From Methanosarcina horonobensis HB-1 = JCM 15518 (lineage in GTDB: Archaea > Halobacteriota > Methanosarcinia > Methanosarcinales > Methanosarcinaceae), in the NCBI RefSeq assembly GCF_000970285.1, contig NZ_CP009516.1, positions 1,343,036-1,407,035 on the forward strand: 64,000 nucleotides of DNA. The letters are read 5' to 3'. The notes under the pieces are model-generated. The model searched no databases. It saw only the letters and a list, made by a program, of their open reading frames with translations, and had not been told where the DNA came from. The translations under genes and the position numbers were made by a program. This document shows positions 42,657 through 52,467 of the stretch, piece by piece. The first letter of the stretch is position 1, and every line of letters begins with the position of its first letter.

Positions 42657-45266
42657 TTACCTGACAATTACAACTACTGCACCTTTTATGTCCAGAACAT
42701 CGACCTCACGGCCTCCGGAAATTACTTCTTTCCGGATTTCGACTGCTTCGGGTTCGAGTTCTATTTTTTCTCCGTTTACGGTAACGGTTATCTTACCTGA
42801 AGCTGCCTGAGCCTCGACTGAAGTGGGGTCTTCTGCCTTGAGGGCTTTCACAATGGCCCCTGCCTCTTTTCTGAAGCGTGGCCCGAGAACGCCCATATTG
42901 GGTTTAACTTCCACGGGCACGTACTCAAACGAAGGAGCTCCTTCCATAAGCTCAACCTCGGAGTTTGTAGCCCCTGCAATATCCCCTGTATCGATCTTTG
43001 CATTATAGATCTCTATTTTCTTCAGGGGAGCATTCAGTGCCATTCCCAGGTCTGACTTATATCTGCGGACCTCACCTGTGATATCTTTGATCATTTCGCC
43101 TGCAGCTTCGGCTTCTTCGCTTATCAGGCTTTCATTGACCACAGGCCAGGCACGGGTGTGCACGCTTTCGTTGTCGAACCTCGAATACATTTCTTCTGCA
43201 AAGAAAGGTATGAACGGTGCCAGCAGAAGGGACAGAGTCCTGGTTGTTGTATAAAGGATATACTGGGCTGCTTTCCTGCCTTCGGTATCTTCGCCATAGA
43301 GTCTGCCTTTCACAAGTTCAAGGTAGTTGTCTGCAAGAATCTCCCAGGCAAAGCCCCGAATAGCCTTGAATGTGGAATCAAACTGGTATCCGTCAAGCTC
43401 CTTTGTGGTCGTTTCAACAAGCCTGTTAAGCTTGCTCAGAAGCCACCTGTCAATGGTATAGAGGGAGTCCAGAGAGAAGCTTTCGGCATCTTCAGGCTCA
43501 AAGTCCTTCAGGTGGGACATAGAGAACCTGTAGATGCTCCACATTTTCTGCAGGAAACGAGAGGCTGAGACTACGTCTTTCCAGCGGAACATTACGTCCG
43601 AACCTGTGGAACCTCCAACTGCCCCCCACTGCCTGAAAGCGTCGGCACTGTACTGTGTGGTCACTTCTTCTGGAGAGATGACGTTTCCAAGGGATTTGCT
43701 CATCTTGTGCCCGTCTGGCCCGAGCACCATTCCGTTGATCACTATAGAGTCCCAGGGTCTCTTTCCTTCGAGAGCCAGGCTCCTCAGGATAGTGTAGAAA
43801 GCCCAGGTCCTTATGATGTCATGCCCCTGAGGGCGGATCTGTGCAGGCAAGCGGAGGTCGTGCTCGCTTTCCCAGCCAGAGACATGCAATGCGGTAATTG
43901 AAGAGTCCATCCAGGTATCCAGAACATCGGTTTCGGGTTCAAATTCTGTTGAGCCGCAGGCACATGCTTTCTTTGGTGCATTTTCGTTCGGGTCAATGGG
44001 AAGCCAGCTTTCTTCGGCGATCATGACTTCGCCGCACTTTTTGCAGTACCAGATGGGAATCGGGGTTGCAAAGATCCTCTGCCTGGAAATGCACCAGTCC
44101 CATTCCATAGTGCCTGTCCAGTTCTGGAGCCTGACTTTCATGTACTCAGGGTACCAGCTAATCTCGTCTGCAGCTTTCAGGATACCTTCATGGTTGATTT
44201 TTACAAACCACTGCGGCTCGGAAAGGATTTCTATAGGGGTATCGCAGCGCCAGCAGAGCCCGACATTCTGCTCGAGGGGTTTCTGGTCATAGAGGAAACC
44301 TGCAGCTTTCAGGTCGGAAATGACAGCCTGTCTGCATTCGGGAATGCTCATGCCTTCGTACTTGCCTGCAGCTTTTGTCATTTTTCCCTGCTTGTCAATA
44401 GCTTTTACGAGAGGCAACCCGTATTTTACCCACCAGCGCACGTCCTGCTTGTCTCCGAAAGTACAGATCATCACAGCACCTGTACCGAATTCGGTCTCGA
44501 CAGCTTCGTCGGCAATCAGAGTCACTTTCTGCCCGAAGATCGGCACTGTAATTTCCTTGCCGATATACTGGCTGTAACGCTCATCTTTGGGGTTAACTGC
44601 AACTGCAACGCATGCTGCCATCAGTTCCGGCCTGGTGGTTGCAATGTTTACCTTGTCGAAGTGGACAAAATTAAGCTTTGTTTGCCCTTCGTCGTACTCT
44701 ACTTCCGCAAAGGCAATGGCGGTCTCACAGCGGGGGCACCAGTTGACAGGGTGGTCTTCGTGATAAATGTGCCCGTCGTTATACATCCTGACAAAGGACT
44801 TCTGTGTCTTTACGAAGTACGAGGGTTCCATGGTGACGAATTCGTTGCTCCAGTCCACGGAGAAGCCCAGGCGCAGCATTGTCTGGCGCATTTTGTCGAT
44901 ATTTCCTGCAGTAAGCTCTCTGCACATCCTGCGGAATTCAGCCCTGGGGACCTGGTTCTTAGTAATACCGTGGATTTCTTCAACCTTGACTTCAGTCGGC
45001 AGGCCATGGCAGTCCCAGCCCTGGGGGAACATTACGTTATATCCGCGCATGCGTTTGTACCTGGCTATGAAGTCGATATAACACCAGTTAAGCGCGTTTC
45101 CGATATGGAAATTGCCTGTAGGATATGGAGGTGGGGTATCAATGATATACTGGGGGCGGGTATCTTCTCCCCAGTTAAAGTGGTACATGGAGAGGTTCCA
45201 CTTCTCCATCCACTTTTTCTCAACCTCATTTGCATTATATTCTTTTGGAATTTCTGATTCTGTCAT
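42657..45266 (-). CDS. valS: Valyl-tRNA synthetase
   Basis: An 869-residue class I aminoacyl-tRNA synthetase that charges tRNA-Val. The HIGH motif is FHIGN (residues 53-57) in [17 protein letters not shown] and the KMSKS motif is at 521-525. Zinc-binding-type cysteine pairs are visible ([33 protein letters not shown]). The editing domain lies in between. The C-terminal anticodon-binding region is followed by a short beta domain. Length fits the archaeal type. It is a single gene with a long AT-rich upstream region. Confidence 0.97.
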   Translation of the reverse strand: MTESEIPKEYNANEVEKKWMEKWNLSMYHFNWGEDTRPQYIIDTPPPYPTGNFHIGNALNWCYIDFIARYKRMRGYNVMFPQGWDCHGLPTEVKVEEIHGITKNQVPRAEFRRMCRELTAGNIDKMRQTMLRLGFSVDWSNEFVTMEPSYFVKTQKSFVRMYNDGHIYHEDHPVNWCPRCETAIAFAEVEYDEGQTKLNFVHFDKVNIATTRPELMAACVAVAVNPKDERYSQYIGKEITVPIFGQKVTLIADEAVETEFGTGAVMICTFGDKQDVRWWVKYGLPLVKAIDKQGKMTKAAGKYEGMSIPECRQAVISDLKAAGFLYDQKPLEQNVGLCWRCDTPIEILSEPQWFVKINHEGILKAADEISWYPEYMKVRLQNWTGTMEWDWCISRQRIFATPIPIWYCKKCGEVMIAEESWLPIDPNENAPKKACACGSTEFEPETDVLDTWMDSSITALHVSGWESEHDLRLPAQIRPQGHDIIRTWAFYTILRSLALEGKRPWDSIVINGMVLGPDGHKMSKSLGNVISPEEVTTQYSADAFRQWGAVGGSTGSDVMFRWKDVVSASRFLQKMWSIYRFSMSHLKDFEPEDAESFSLDSLYTIDRWLLSKLNRLVETTTKELDGYQFDSTFKAIRGFAWEILADNYLELVKGRLYGEDTEGRKAAQYILYTTTRTLSLLLAPFIPFFAEEMYSRFDNESVHTRAWPVVNESLISEEAEAAGEMIKDITGEVRRYKSDLGMALNAPLKKIEIYNAKIDTGDIAGATNSEVELMEGAPSFEYVPVEVKPNMGVLGPRFRKEAGAIVKALKAEDPTSVEAQAASGKITVTVNGEKIELEPEAVEIRKEVISGGREVDVLDIKGAVVVIVR

Positions 45267-45792
45267 AAAGACACTCCGTAATGAGAAATGAGTGTAAGAA
45301 TTTCTTTGGTTTTAGAGTGCTTGCGATTATTTAAATATATCTGGTTTCGAACAAAATGTTAATTCTTACTGCCCAATGATTCTCAGGAATATAAATCGGT
45401 TTTCGTTGATTACGTTTTTATCCGGAAATTGGCTTCAGGTGATAGGTAAGGAACCGGCTAGTCTCATTCCTCGGCAAACTGGCTAATATTTACTGTGTTT
45501 CTGTCCTGCTGTCCTGCGCGGCCGGAACCGCTGGCTTCGAGCAACAAAAACAAATCTTCAGCACTACCGAATAAGTTAAGTCTCAAGTCTCAAAAGAGGC
45601 TTTTCAGTAGTCGGATGCCTGAGTGAAGGAAAGAAAATATTTTGAGTTGGCATATATAGGTCATATCGGATCCAGTGCAGGAACATTAAAAGTGAATTGC
45701 AGTTTTTCTTTTTCTTAAAAACACCATAACTTGCCAATAAATCTTATTTTCAGGGATTATTTCTAACTTCAGAGATAATTTTTCATGAGTAG
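45267..45792. other. Intergenic region upstream of valS
   Basis: About 525 bases with no convincing gene on either strand. It has mixed composition, including a GC-rich patch (CCTGCGCGGCCGGAACCGCTG near 45515-45535) that stands out from the AT-rich surroundings. It holds the valS promoter. A regulatory RNA is possible, but no known fold was recognised. Confidence 0.45.
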
Positions 45793-46188
45793 TTAAAATC
45801 CGCTGATAACTTTCTTTGCCTCTAGCAAAAAGTTTGTTATATCTGATTCTTCCATCAGTTCTATCTCCTGAGGTATTTTTTCCTTGATACCACAGATTGC
45901 TGCCTCCACGGCACAACCGTATAAAGGTATCCCGTCAGCCTTAGCCCCTTCCAGAAATTTCATGGGATCGATTGGAAGTCCCATCTTTTCTGCATTTTTG
46001 TTGATTTTAGTAGCATATCTTGCTACTGATGGCGAAAACTCGAAGTGCCCCTCTGCAAAAGCAATCAGAGCCCTCCACTGAAAAGATACAGATACATCTG
46101 CTCCTTCGTTCTTGAGCCTGGTAGCCATGATCAAACCGGGTATAATTGTATCCAGGTTTCCAGAGTTGATTTGAATAAGTATATCCAT
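45793..46188 (-). CDS. DsrE-family protein
   Basis: A 131-residue protein of the DsrE/DsrF-like fold (MDILIQINSGNLDTIIPGLI, then GADVSVSFQWRALIAFAEGH). A conserved-looking cysteine lies in IPLYGCAVEAAICGIKEK, the place where DsrE-like sulfur carriers have their reactive residue. ATG 46188 has AGGGG about seven bases upstream; GTG 46209 would add seven residues. Such proteins take part in sulfur transfer or redox reactions. It stands alone. Confidence 0.72.
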   Translation of the reverse strand: MDILIQINSGNLDTIIPGLIMATRLKNEGADVSVSFQWRALIAFAEGHFEFSPSVARYATKINKNAEKMGLPIDPMKFLEGAKADGIPLYGCAVEAAICGIKEKIPQEIELMEESDITNFLLEAKKVISGF

Positions 46189-46540
46189 ACTCGTTCCCCT
46201 CTTTTTCACTCCTTTCTGCTATAGAAGCAGGGAAAATAGGCATATGTTTAACTGAACAAAGGTTTCGATTACTCCCTTTTCCCAGTCAATAATGTGACAT
46301 TCTATCTTTAATAAGCTTTCTATTATAATATTTCAAAAATATTTCTGTAAATTGTCCGAAAAGTAGATTTCTGAAAGGAATATGTTTACCTGCGTATCAG
46401 CAGTATTGAGTTAGATAACAGGCTCAGCGCTAAGTAAGAAGGTTGTCAATAAGAAACGAATTATTATGATCAATACGAGAATCAATTTATGGATAATATG
46501 ATCAGGAAACTAGGAAAAAAATTATGTAGTTTTTAAATAA
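46189..46540. other. Intergenic region before the orphan cheY
   Basis: About 350 AT-rich bases holding the promoter of the DsrE-like gene. No gene, repeat or RNA was recognised. Confidence 0.45.
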
Positions 46541-46903
46541 TTACTTTGCAGTAATTTTTCTCATTACAGCCACCATTTCATCAGGTTCAAAAGGTTTTAC
46601 TATAAAACCCACAGCACCTATTTTCAGCGACTCTGTTATCACGGCCTGCTGTCCAAGAGAAGAACACATTAACACTTTTGCTTTCGGGTCCATAAAAAGA
46701 AGTTTTTTCAATGCTTCTTCTCCACTCATATTTGGCATGGTTATATCCATTAACACAAGATCAGGTTTTATCTTAAGATATGTTTGTATTGCTTCCTCTC
46801 CGTCAGCCGCTTCAGCAACCACTTCGTATCCATGCTTTATAAGAGTATCTCTGATCACCATTCTCATAAATTCGGTGTCGTCCACAATCATAACTCTTGT
46901 CAT
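46541..46903 (-). CDS. Orphan CheY-like response regulator
   Basis: A 120-residue stand-alone receiver with acidic residues VDD (7-9), phospho-acceptor D53 in VLMDITMPNMSG, a Ser in place of the usual Thr (LMCSSLGQQ) and the conserved Lys in FIVKPFEPDEM. It is a true CheY-like domain with no output domain. It lies 16 kb from the che operon, next to a HAD hydrolase gene with no other signalling gene nearby. It could compete for CheA phosphate, as a sink, or serve an unrelated histidine kinase. Confidence 0.9.
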   Translation of the reverse strand: MTRVMIVDDTEFMRMVIRDTLIKHGYEVVAEAADGEEAIQTYLKIKPDLVLMDITMPNMSGEEALKKLLFMDPKAKVLMCSSLGQQAVITESLKIGAVGFIVKPFEPDEMVAVMRKITAK

Positions 46904-46932
46904 TTATTTGCCTTCTTTTGTTTTATACTTCT

Positions 46933-47586
46933 TTACGCATATCTCCATGCATCCCGGATATGCATGGCATTCATTCCAAGGCTCTGAGGTGGATAGATAT
47001 CATTTTCGGGTGTATCTCCGATAGATAGCACTTCCCAGGGTTCAAGTCCAAGACCATCGAGAGCCATCCTGAAGAGCCGGGTGTCAGGTTTCTTGAAATA
47101 GTGGTCCGAAGACATAATTGTAAAATTGAAACGGTCATACAGGCCTAAAAAGCGCAGTTCCTGCTCAGTAAACACTCTCTGAGCATTGGACACAATGCAT
47201 TTCGGAACATTTCTGTATTTCTCAAGCAGACGGAGGCTCTGTGGGTAAGCTTCGAGTTTTCTTACAGATGAAGTTCTGAATACCTTGGCTGTTTCAATTC
47301 CAAGCCAGAAGGGATCGATCTCTCTAAAAGCGTTTTCTGCACAGATCTCTGCAAAGATCTCCTCTATGCGGATATCCGGGTGCTGCTGGCCTGAATTACC
47401 AAGCCTGCCTATTACTTTCCACCTGTATTCTTCTCTGAGCCGGTCGGGTTCTATCTTTACCCCCTGATAGAGTAGCCATTTGCTTACTCTTTCATTTGTT
47501 TCTCGGCTTCCTTCATCTGTTTTTATATCTATAAGAGTTTTATAACAATCAAAGATTAAACCTTTTATTTTTCCTTTCTGGAGCAT
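46933..47586 (-). CDS. HAD-family hydrolase (haloacid dehalogenase type), copy 1
   Basis: A 217-residue HAD hydrolase. Motif I is LIFDCYKTLID: the nucleophile Asp is present, but the second Asp of ordinary HAD phosphatases is Tyr, as in 2-haloacid-dehalogenase-like members. Motif II is CIVSNAQ, and motifs III/IV are YFKKPDTRLF and LSIGDTPENDI. GGAGAG lies just upstream of ATG 47586. The substrate is unknown. A clear paralogue lies at 55345-56109, on the other side of the transporter block. Confidence 0.87.
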   Translation of the reverse strand: MLQKGKIKGLIFDCYKTLIDIKTDEGSRETNERVSKWLLYQGVKIEPDRLREEYRWKVIGRLGNSGQQHPDIRIEEIFAEICAENAFREIDPFWLGIETAKVFRTSSVRKLEAYPQSLRLLEKYRNVPKCIVSNAQRVFTEQELRFLGLYDRFNFTIMSSDHYFKKPDTRLFRMALDGLGLEPWEVLSIGDTPENDIYPPQSLGMNAMHIRDAWRYA

Positions 47587-47995
47587 AGGGACTCTCCGTT
47601 TAGTTTTTTGGATTTTTATATGGTTTGGATCTTTCTATCTCTATCTTCTATCACTCTAGATATTATCCTTTGAATATATAGATATTTCGTAAATACTCCT
47701 CTTATTTATAGACTTCAATATATAGTTCTATATAACTATATACTATCTCTTTGGTATCGACTCGGAGATGAAATTAAAAGTGATAGGTTTAAACTGATCT
47801 GGTGGTGCCATAGTCGTTGTGGCTACTTAGTAATAGAAAAGTCCATTTGTAGGAGTGTATGTCTTTCATCGATGAGTTTTCAAACGGCTTGAAGCTGACA
47901 GCAGATCAAGGGGAAATTTCCATTAGGTGAAAGGCTTCTACTCAATAGGAAATGCCCCAAAAAGTGAAATCACAGTGCTGCTCTCTGATTGCCAG
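47587..47995. other. Intergenic region between HAD copy 1 and the ABC operon
   Basis: About 410 bases, AT-rich near 47640-47760 where the HAD promoter must lie. No gene, RNA or clear terminator was recognised for the end of the ABC operon. Confidence 0.45.
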
Positions 47996-48874
47996 TTAAA
48001 GCTCTATTAAATCAGACCTGGGATCGGTGATGGACCTCAATTCTGAGCCAATGAGATTTGTCGCAAGCACAAACAGCATGATCATGCCTCCCGCAGATAA
48101 AGCCATCATAGGGGCGGTCTGAAGGTATACCAGCCCGTCCTTCAGGATCGCCCCCAGTTCAGGTGTGGGAGGCTGAACCCCGAGCCCAAGGAACCCAAGC
48201 CCCGATATTGCAATAATCCTGGACCCCAGTCCGAGAGTTGCAATCTCAATAATAGGTCCGAAGCTGTTAGGGAGAATATGGCGGAAGAGAATATATCTGT
48301 CAGATGCCCCGAGAGCCCTGGCTGCCTCGACAAATCCGCTATTTTTTAACGAAAGGGTAGATCCCCGTATCATCCGTGCATACTTTGCCCAGCCTGAAAC
48401 GGAGAAGGAAAGAATGATACCTGCAGGACTGGGACCGACAACACCAACAATAGCAATTGCAAGGACAATGTTGGGAAAAGAAAGCAGGATATCAGTTATT
48501 CGCATCAGGAACGCATCATACCTGCTGAAATAACCCGCATACATACCTATGATGATCCCTGCGGTTACTACGATGAGAGTTGAGATGATCGCAATTGAGA
48601 GCGATGTCTGCGCCCCGTATACTATGCGGCTGAAGATACACCTGCCGAACTGGTCGGTCCCCAGGGGAAAGGATGCTGATGGTGTAGATAATCTTTCTTC
48701 AAAGTGCATTTCTGCAGGGTCGTGCGGAGAAATTGTAGGAGCAGCTATGGCCATGATGGAGATAATGACAAACAGCAGAATCCCGATTGTGAGCGTTGCA
48801 TTTCCTCGCAGAAGTGACAATGCCCGGTTTATGCCGGACACAGCCCATTTTTCGTCCAGGTACGGATATTCCAT
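47996..48874 (-). CDS. ABC importer permease, DppC/NikC type
   Basis: A 292-residue membrane permease of the peptide/nickel importer class. It has an N-terminal helix (ATLTIGILLFVIISIMAIAA), the family-typical FPLGTDQFGRCIFSRIVYGA segment, and the EAA loop AARALGASDRYILFRHILPN that contacts the ATPases. About six membrane segments are expected. It is the last gene of a five-gene operon; its start is one base from the end of the neighbouring permease gene. Confidence 0.92.
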   Translation of the reverse strand: MEYPYLDEKWAVSGINRALSLLRGNATLTIGILLFVIISIMAIAAPTISPHDPAEMHFEERLSTPSASFPLGTDQFGRCIFSRIVYGAQTSLSIAIISTLIVVTAGIIIGMYAGYFSRYDAFLMRITDILLSFPNIVLAIAIVGVVGPSPAGIILSFSVSGWAKYARMIRGSTLSLKNSGFVEAARALGASDRYILFRHILPNSFGPIIEIATLGLGSRIIAISGLGFLGLGVQPPTPELGAILKDGLVYLQTAPMMALSAGGMIMLFVLATNLIGSELRSITDPRSDLIEL

Positions 48875-48875
48875 C

Positions 48876-49814
48876 TTACTGCCCCCTTATTGAAGGATCA
48901 AGATAAAAGTGGACGAGGTCGACACCGAGATTGATAAGGACAATAATCACTGCAAAAGTGAGCATACACCCCTGGACCACCATAATGTCCATCGAGGAAA
49001 CCGAATTTACAAGAAGCCTCCCAAGCCCTGGCAGTGCAAACATGCTTTCGATAACGACCACACCTCCAAAGAGCCAACCAAACTGGGTGCCCATGTATAT
49101 CAGAACAGGGACCAGAGCGTTCCTGAGAGCATGCCTCTGAATAACGTTTCTGCGGCTGAGCCCTTTTGCGCGGGCTGTCCTGATATAATCCTGCTCAAGC
49201 GTTTCTATCATGCTCGTTCGCATAATGCGCATTGTTACTGCGGTAAGGCCGACCGAGAGAGTCAGGGAGGGAAGGATAAAATACTCTATACCGCCAGTTC
49301 CTGCGATCGGAAAAATTCCCAGGTAAACGCCTCCAACCAGCATAAAAATTATCGCAACGAAAAAGTCAGGGCTTGAGAGACTGATAACGGAAGTAAGCCT
49401 GCAGAGATGGTCCACAGGCCCGTTCTGTCTCAGCGCAGAGACAATTCCGAGAGGAATGGCTGTGGCAGCTGAGAAAAGCATTGCAAGGACGGAGAGAGAG
49501 ATAGTTGTGGGTAGAGCATGTGTAATTTCCTCGAAAGTGCTTCGTTTTGTCTGGTAGGAATACCCCAGATCTCCGTGCACAACCCTTGATGCCCATTTCA
49601 GATAACTGATATGCCAGGGATCGTCAAGTCCCATTTCCTCGTGAAGTCTGGCTACCGCCTCTTTCGGTGGGCTTTCAGTGCCAAGTGTAGCTCTCAGCGT
49701 GATTTCAGCCGGGTCTCCGGGAGAGAGGGAGACTACAGCAAAGGTAATGAGTGAGACTCCGACCATTACATATGTCAATTGAAACAGGCGATTCAGTACG
49801 ATTTTGCGTGTCAT
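48876..49814 (-). CDS. ABC importer permease, DppB/NikB type
   Basis: A 312-residue permease with the typical N-terminal segment (LFQLTYVMVGVSLITFAVVS), SPGDPAEITLRATLG, and the EAA loop RTARAKGLSRRNVIQRHALR. It pairs with the DppC-type permease to form the channel. Gene order after it is DppC-type, and before it the binding protein, as in many peptide or nickel importers. Confidence 0.92.
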   Translation of the reverse strand: MTRKIVLNRLFQLTYVMVGVSLITFAVVSLSPGDPAEITLRATLGTESPPKEAVARLHEEMGLDDPWHISYLKWASRVVHGDLGYSYQTKRSTFEEITHALPTTISLSVLAMLFSAATAIPLGIVSALRQNGPVDHLCRLTSVISLSSPDFFVAIIFMLVGGVYLGIFPIAGTGGIEYFILPSLTLSVGLTAVTMRIMRTSMIETLEQDYIRTARAKGLSRRNVIQRHALRNALVPVLIYMGTQFGWLFGGVVVIESMFALPGLGRLLVNSVSSMDIMVVQGCMLTFAVIIVLINLGVDLVHFYLDPSIRGQ

Positions 49815-49867
49815 TCTTACTCAAACCTGTTATTAATTACAGCAGGATGCGGGTGGCTTATCCCGCA

Positions 49868-51418
49868 TCAGGCGATTGAGACATTCTCAAGGTTGAGAGA
49901 GTACTCCGTAGGATGGAGGCGGTATCCTTCTATATTCGAGGTGGTGACGTCGATATTGACATAATAGTTCAGATATGCAACAGGTGCTTCTTCAACTACT
50001 ATTGCCTGAACCTCATCATAGAGTTCTTTTCTGGCAGCCGTGTCGGACGTGGTTCTGGCCTGTTCGATCAGCTCGTCCACACGGTCGCTGTGCCAGTGAT
50101 AAGCTCCCCAGCCGTCTATTGACGTACCGTTCGAGTGATAATCAGTCATCATGATCTCGTCGGGGTCGGGTACGAAGAGTAGCCCTCTTCCAACCAGGAA
50201 GATATCGAACTCGCCTTTATTTCGAAGGGAATTTGCGGCATCGGTGTTGAGAACCTTAAGTTCGGTCTCAAACCCTACTTTCCTGAGCTGCTGCTCGATC
50301 ACCTCGGCTATCGGCGGCAGTTCTGCCCGCTCCGGGTAAGTAACGAGCGTAATCTTCAGAGGTCTGCCGTCTTTATCCAGGGTTCCGTCTCCGTCCGTGT
50401 CGGTCCACCCTGCCTCTTCAAGAAGCGACTTCGCTTTCTCCGTATCATATGTGTAAGGAGCAATCCTCTGGTTAGCCCAGTAAAAGTTCGGAGGGAAGAG
50501 CCCTGCTGCCGTGGTCCCGTATCCGTGAAGGATATACGTCACTATTGCTTCCCTGTCAATGGCATAGTTGACTGCCTGGCGCACCCTCTTGTCGTCAAAA
50601 GGCTCCTTCTCCGTGTTGAACCCTATCATCCTTACGCGAGCGATCGGCTGCTGCAGGACGGTATAACCATCCTTTTCCGTATATTCTTCCGCAATCTCGG
50701 GAGGAAGGATCATTGCGATCTGAATTTCCTTACTGTCAAGGAGCATCTTTCTCGTAAGTGCTTCAGGGATTACCCGGTATATCACTTTATCAACTGAAGC
50801 AGCCTGCCCCCAGTAATCGGGGTTTTTGACGACAACAATCTCTTCTTCCGGTTTCCATGACTCGAAAATAAAAGGTCCTGTACCGATAGGTTTTGTTACA
50901 TTTCCGCCTGCATCATAAGACCCTGGGGCAAGGGCCGCACTTTCCGCTCTGGAAAGATAGGCAGGCAGTGCAGGAAAAGGTGAATCAAGGCTTATTGTCA
51001 GGGTAAGGTTATCAGGAGTTTCAATGGCTGATACCGGGATTTTCCCGAAAACCGAGTCCGACTTGACAAAGGACCTTTCGAGTGAGTCCTTCATGGTCAC
51101 GGCTGTAAACCGTGTCCCGTCATGGAACCGGACACCTTCTCTCAATATAAATGTCCAGTTTTTACCATCGCTGGAAACCTCCCATGATTTTGCAAGGTTA
51201 GGGATGATCTTCCCCTCATAATCGACCCCTACAAGAGTTTCTACATACCCGAGCCTTTGAGATATGTAACCTGACAGGTGAGGATCAATGGTATTGGGGC
51301 TCCACTGACCCGAGATAGATAACGTCCGAATGCTTTCCTTCTGTTCCTGGTCTGCACAGCCCGCTCCCATGACAACGAGAGCCAGCAGAACCAAAATAAC
51401 CTCTTCTTTTCTTTTCAT
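49868..51418 (-). CDS. ABC importer substrate-binding lipoprotein (peptide/nickel family 5)
   Basis: A 516-residue solute-binding protein. The N-terminus is a lipoprotein signal with the lipobox GAGC (C21). The body shows the family 5 pattern: LSGYISQRLGYVETLVGVDY, LREGVRFHDGTRFTAVTMKD, GTGPFIFESWKPEEEIVVVK and RQAVNYAIDREAIVTYILHG. These proteins bind peptides, nickel, opine-type metal chelators or similar; the ligand cannot be read from sequence. It lies between the ATPase and permease genes. Confidence 0.92.
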   Translation of the reverse strand: MKRKEEVILVLLALVVMGAGCADQEQKESIRTLSISGQWSPNTIDPHLSGYISQRLGYVETLVGVDYEGKIIPNLAKSWEVSSDGKNWTFILREGVRFHDGTRFTAVTMKDSLERSFVKSDSVFGKIPVSAIETPDNLTLTISLDSPFPALPAYLSRAESAALAPGSYDAGGNVTKPIGTGPFIFESWKPEEEIVVVKNPDYWGQAASVDKVIYRVIPEALTRKMLLDSKEIQIAMILPPEIAEEYTEKDGYTVLQQPIARVRMIGFNTEKEPFDDKRVRQAVNYAIDREAIVTYILHGYGTTAAGLFPPNFYWANQRIAPYTYDTEKAKSLLEEAGWTDTDGDGTLDKDGRPLKITLVTYPERAELPPIAEVIEQQLRKVGFETELKVLNTDAANSLRNKGEFDIFLVGRGLLFVPDPDEIMMTDYHSNGTSIDGWGAYHWHSDRVDELIEQARTTSDTAARKELYDEVQAIVVEEAPVAYLNYYVNIDVTTSNIEGYRLHPTEYSLNLENVSIA

Positions 51419-51555
51419 TTAACTCATCACACCCAATTTATGTGTCAATATCAGTGCTGCAAAATCAGTATGCAGTAAATGTATGGAATAATCTGGAGTA
51501 ATCCAGCTGTTTTCTGCCCCTTCCTGCCTCCGGCTGTTGCAGGCCAGCGCTGCTG

Positions 51556-52467
51556 TCAGGCGTATGAAAAATTATGGCAGCGTACCCTCCTTCCTTTGTA
51601 TTCCAACATATCGGGGCTGTGAAGACATTTTTCTGTTTTTTCCGGGCAGAACTGGTAGTATACGCATGAGCCTGGGACCCGTGTCCCTTCAGGCTCAGTG
51701 CATTGTAAGGAACCCGTGCCCGGGAATGATGTGATCCTGCGGGTAAACGGGTGGAACGGCTTGTCCAGGATTTCACGACCCTCTTCTACAATTTGCCCCC
51801 CGAACATTACGGCGGTCCGGTCTCCTATAGCATGAGCCAGTCCCTGGTCGTGGGTAATAAAGAGAAGAGCACACCCAAGCCTGCTCTGTAGTGTCCGGAG
51901 AAGGCGGACAATAGCTGCCTGGGTGGATACGTCCAGCATTGACGTTGGTTCATCACAGATAATAAGGGCCGGTTCCAGTGCGATAGCGCGGGCAATGACC
52001 GCACGCTGCAGTTCTCCGCCGCTTAGCTGGTGTGGATATCGGAATGCCTGTTCAGGCTCAAGCCCGACAAGCTCCAGAAGCTTTTCCAGCTTTTCTCCCA
52101 TATGACTTCCTGGGGGTAGTGAGTCCGGGTGGATGCGAAAGGGCTCACAGATGGAGTCAGCTATCTTCCACCTGGGGTTCAGCGCACTTTCCGGCTGCTG
52201 GGACACGATCTGGATTTTTCGCCGGATCAATCGGAGTTCTTTTTCTTTCAGACCTGTCAGTGCCTGTCCTTCAAAGAATACCTCTCCCCGGGTCGGAGGG
52301 ATGAGCAGAAGGAGCAATCTCGAGAGGGTTGACTTTCCGCATCCGCTTTCCCCTACGAGAGCAAGTGTTTCTCCGGCATCGATCCGGATATCCACATTGT
52401 CAACAGCAATAATCCGGTTCTTTCCGGGAGGATTGAATACTTTTGTCAATCCTCTTCCTTCAATCAT
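51556..52467 (-). CDS. ABC importer ATPase, OppF/DppF type
   Basis: A 303-residue ATPase with Walker A GESGCGKS, the signature LSGGELQRAVIARAIAL, Walker B LIICDEPTSMLD and H-loop LFITHDQ. The C-terminal extension has the Cys-containing oligopeptide-transporter tail (GSCVYYQFCPEKTEKC) that binds an iron-sulfur cluster in some relatives. It overlaps the preceding ATPase gene by eight bases. Confidence 0.93.
   Translation of the reverse strand: MIEGRGLTKVFNPPGKNRIIAVDNVDIRIDAGETLALVGESGCGKSTLSRLLLLLIPPTRGEVFFEGQALTGLKEKELRLIRRKIQIVSQQPESALNPRWKIADSICEPFRIHPDSLPPGSHMGEKLEKLLELVGLEPEQAFRYPHQLSGGELQRAVIARAIALEPALIICDEPTSMLDVSTQAAIVRLLRTLQSRLGCALLFITHDQGLAHAIGDRTAVMFGGQIVEEGREILDKPFHPFTRRITSFPGTGSLQCTEPEGTRVPGSCVYYQFCPEKTEKCLHSPDMLEYKGRRVRCHNFSYA

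Noticed and set aside
44190-45257. Long plus-strand frame (355 codons) antisense to valS
   Set aside because: valS is certain on the other strand and the antisense frame has no recognisable domain; long open antisense frames are common opposite GC-rich conserved genes.
45267-45792. T-box or other leader riboswitch for valS
   Set aside because: No tRNA-binding specifier structure could be drawn, and T-boxes are bacterial.
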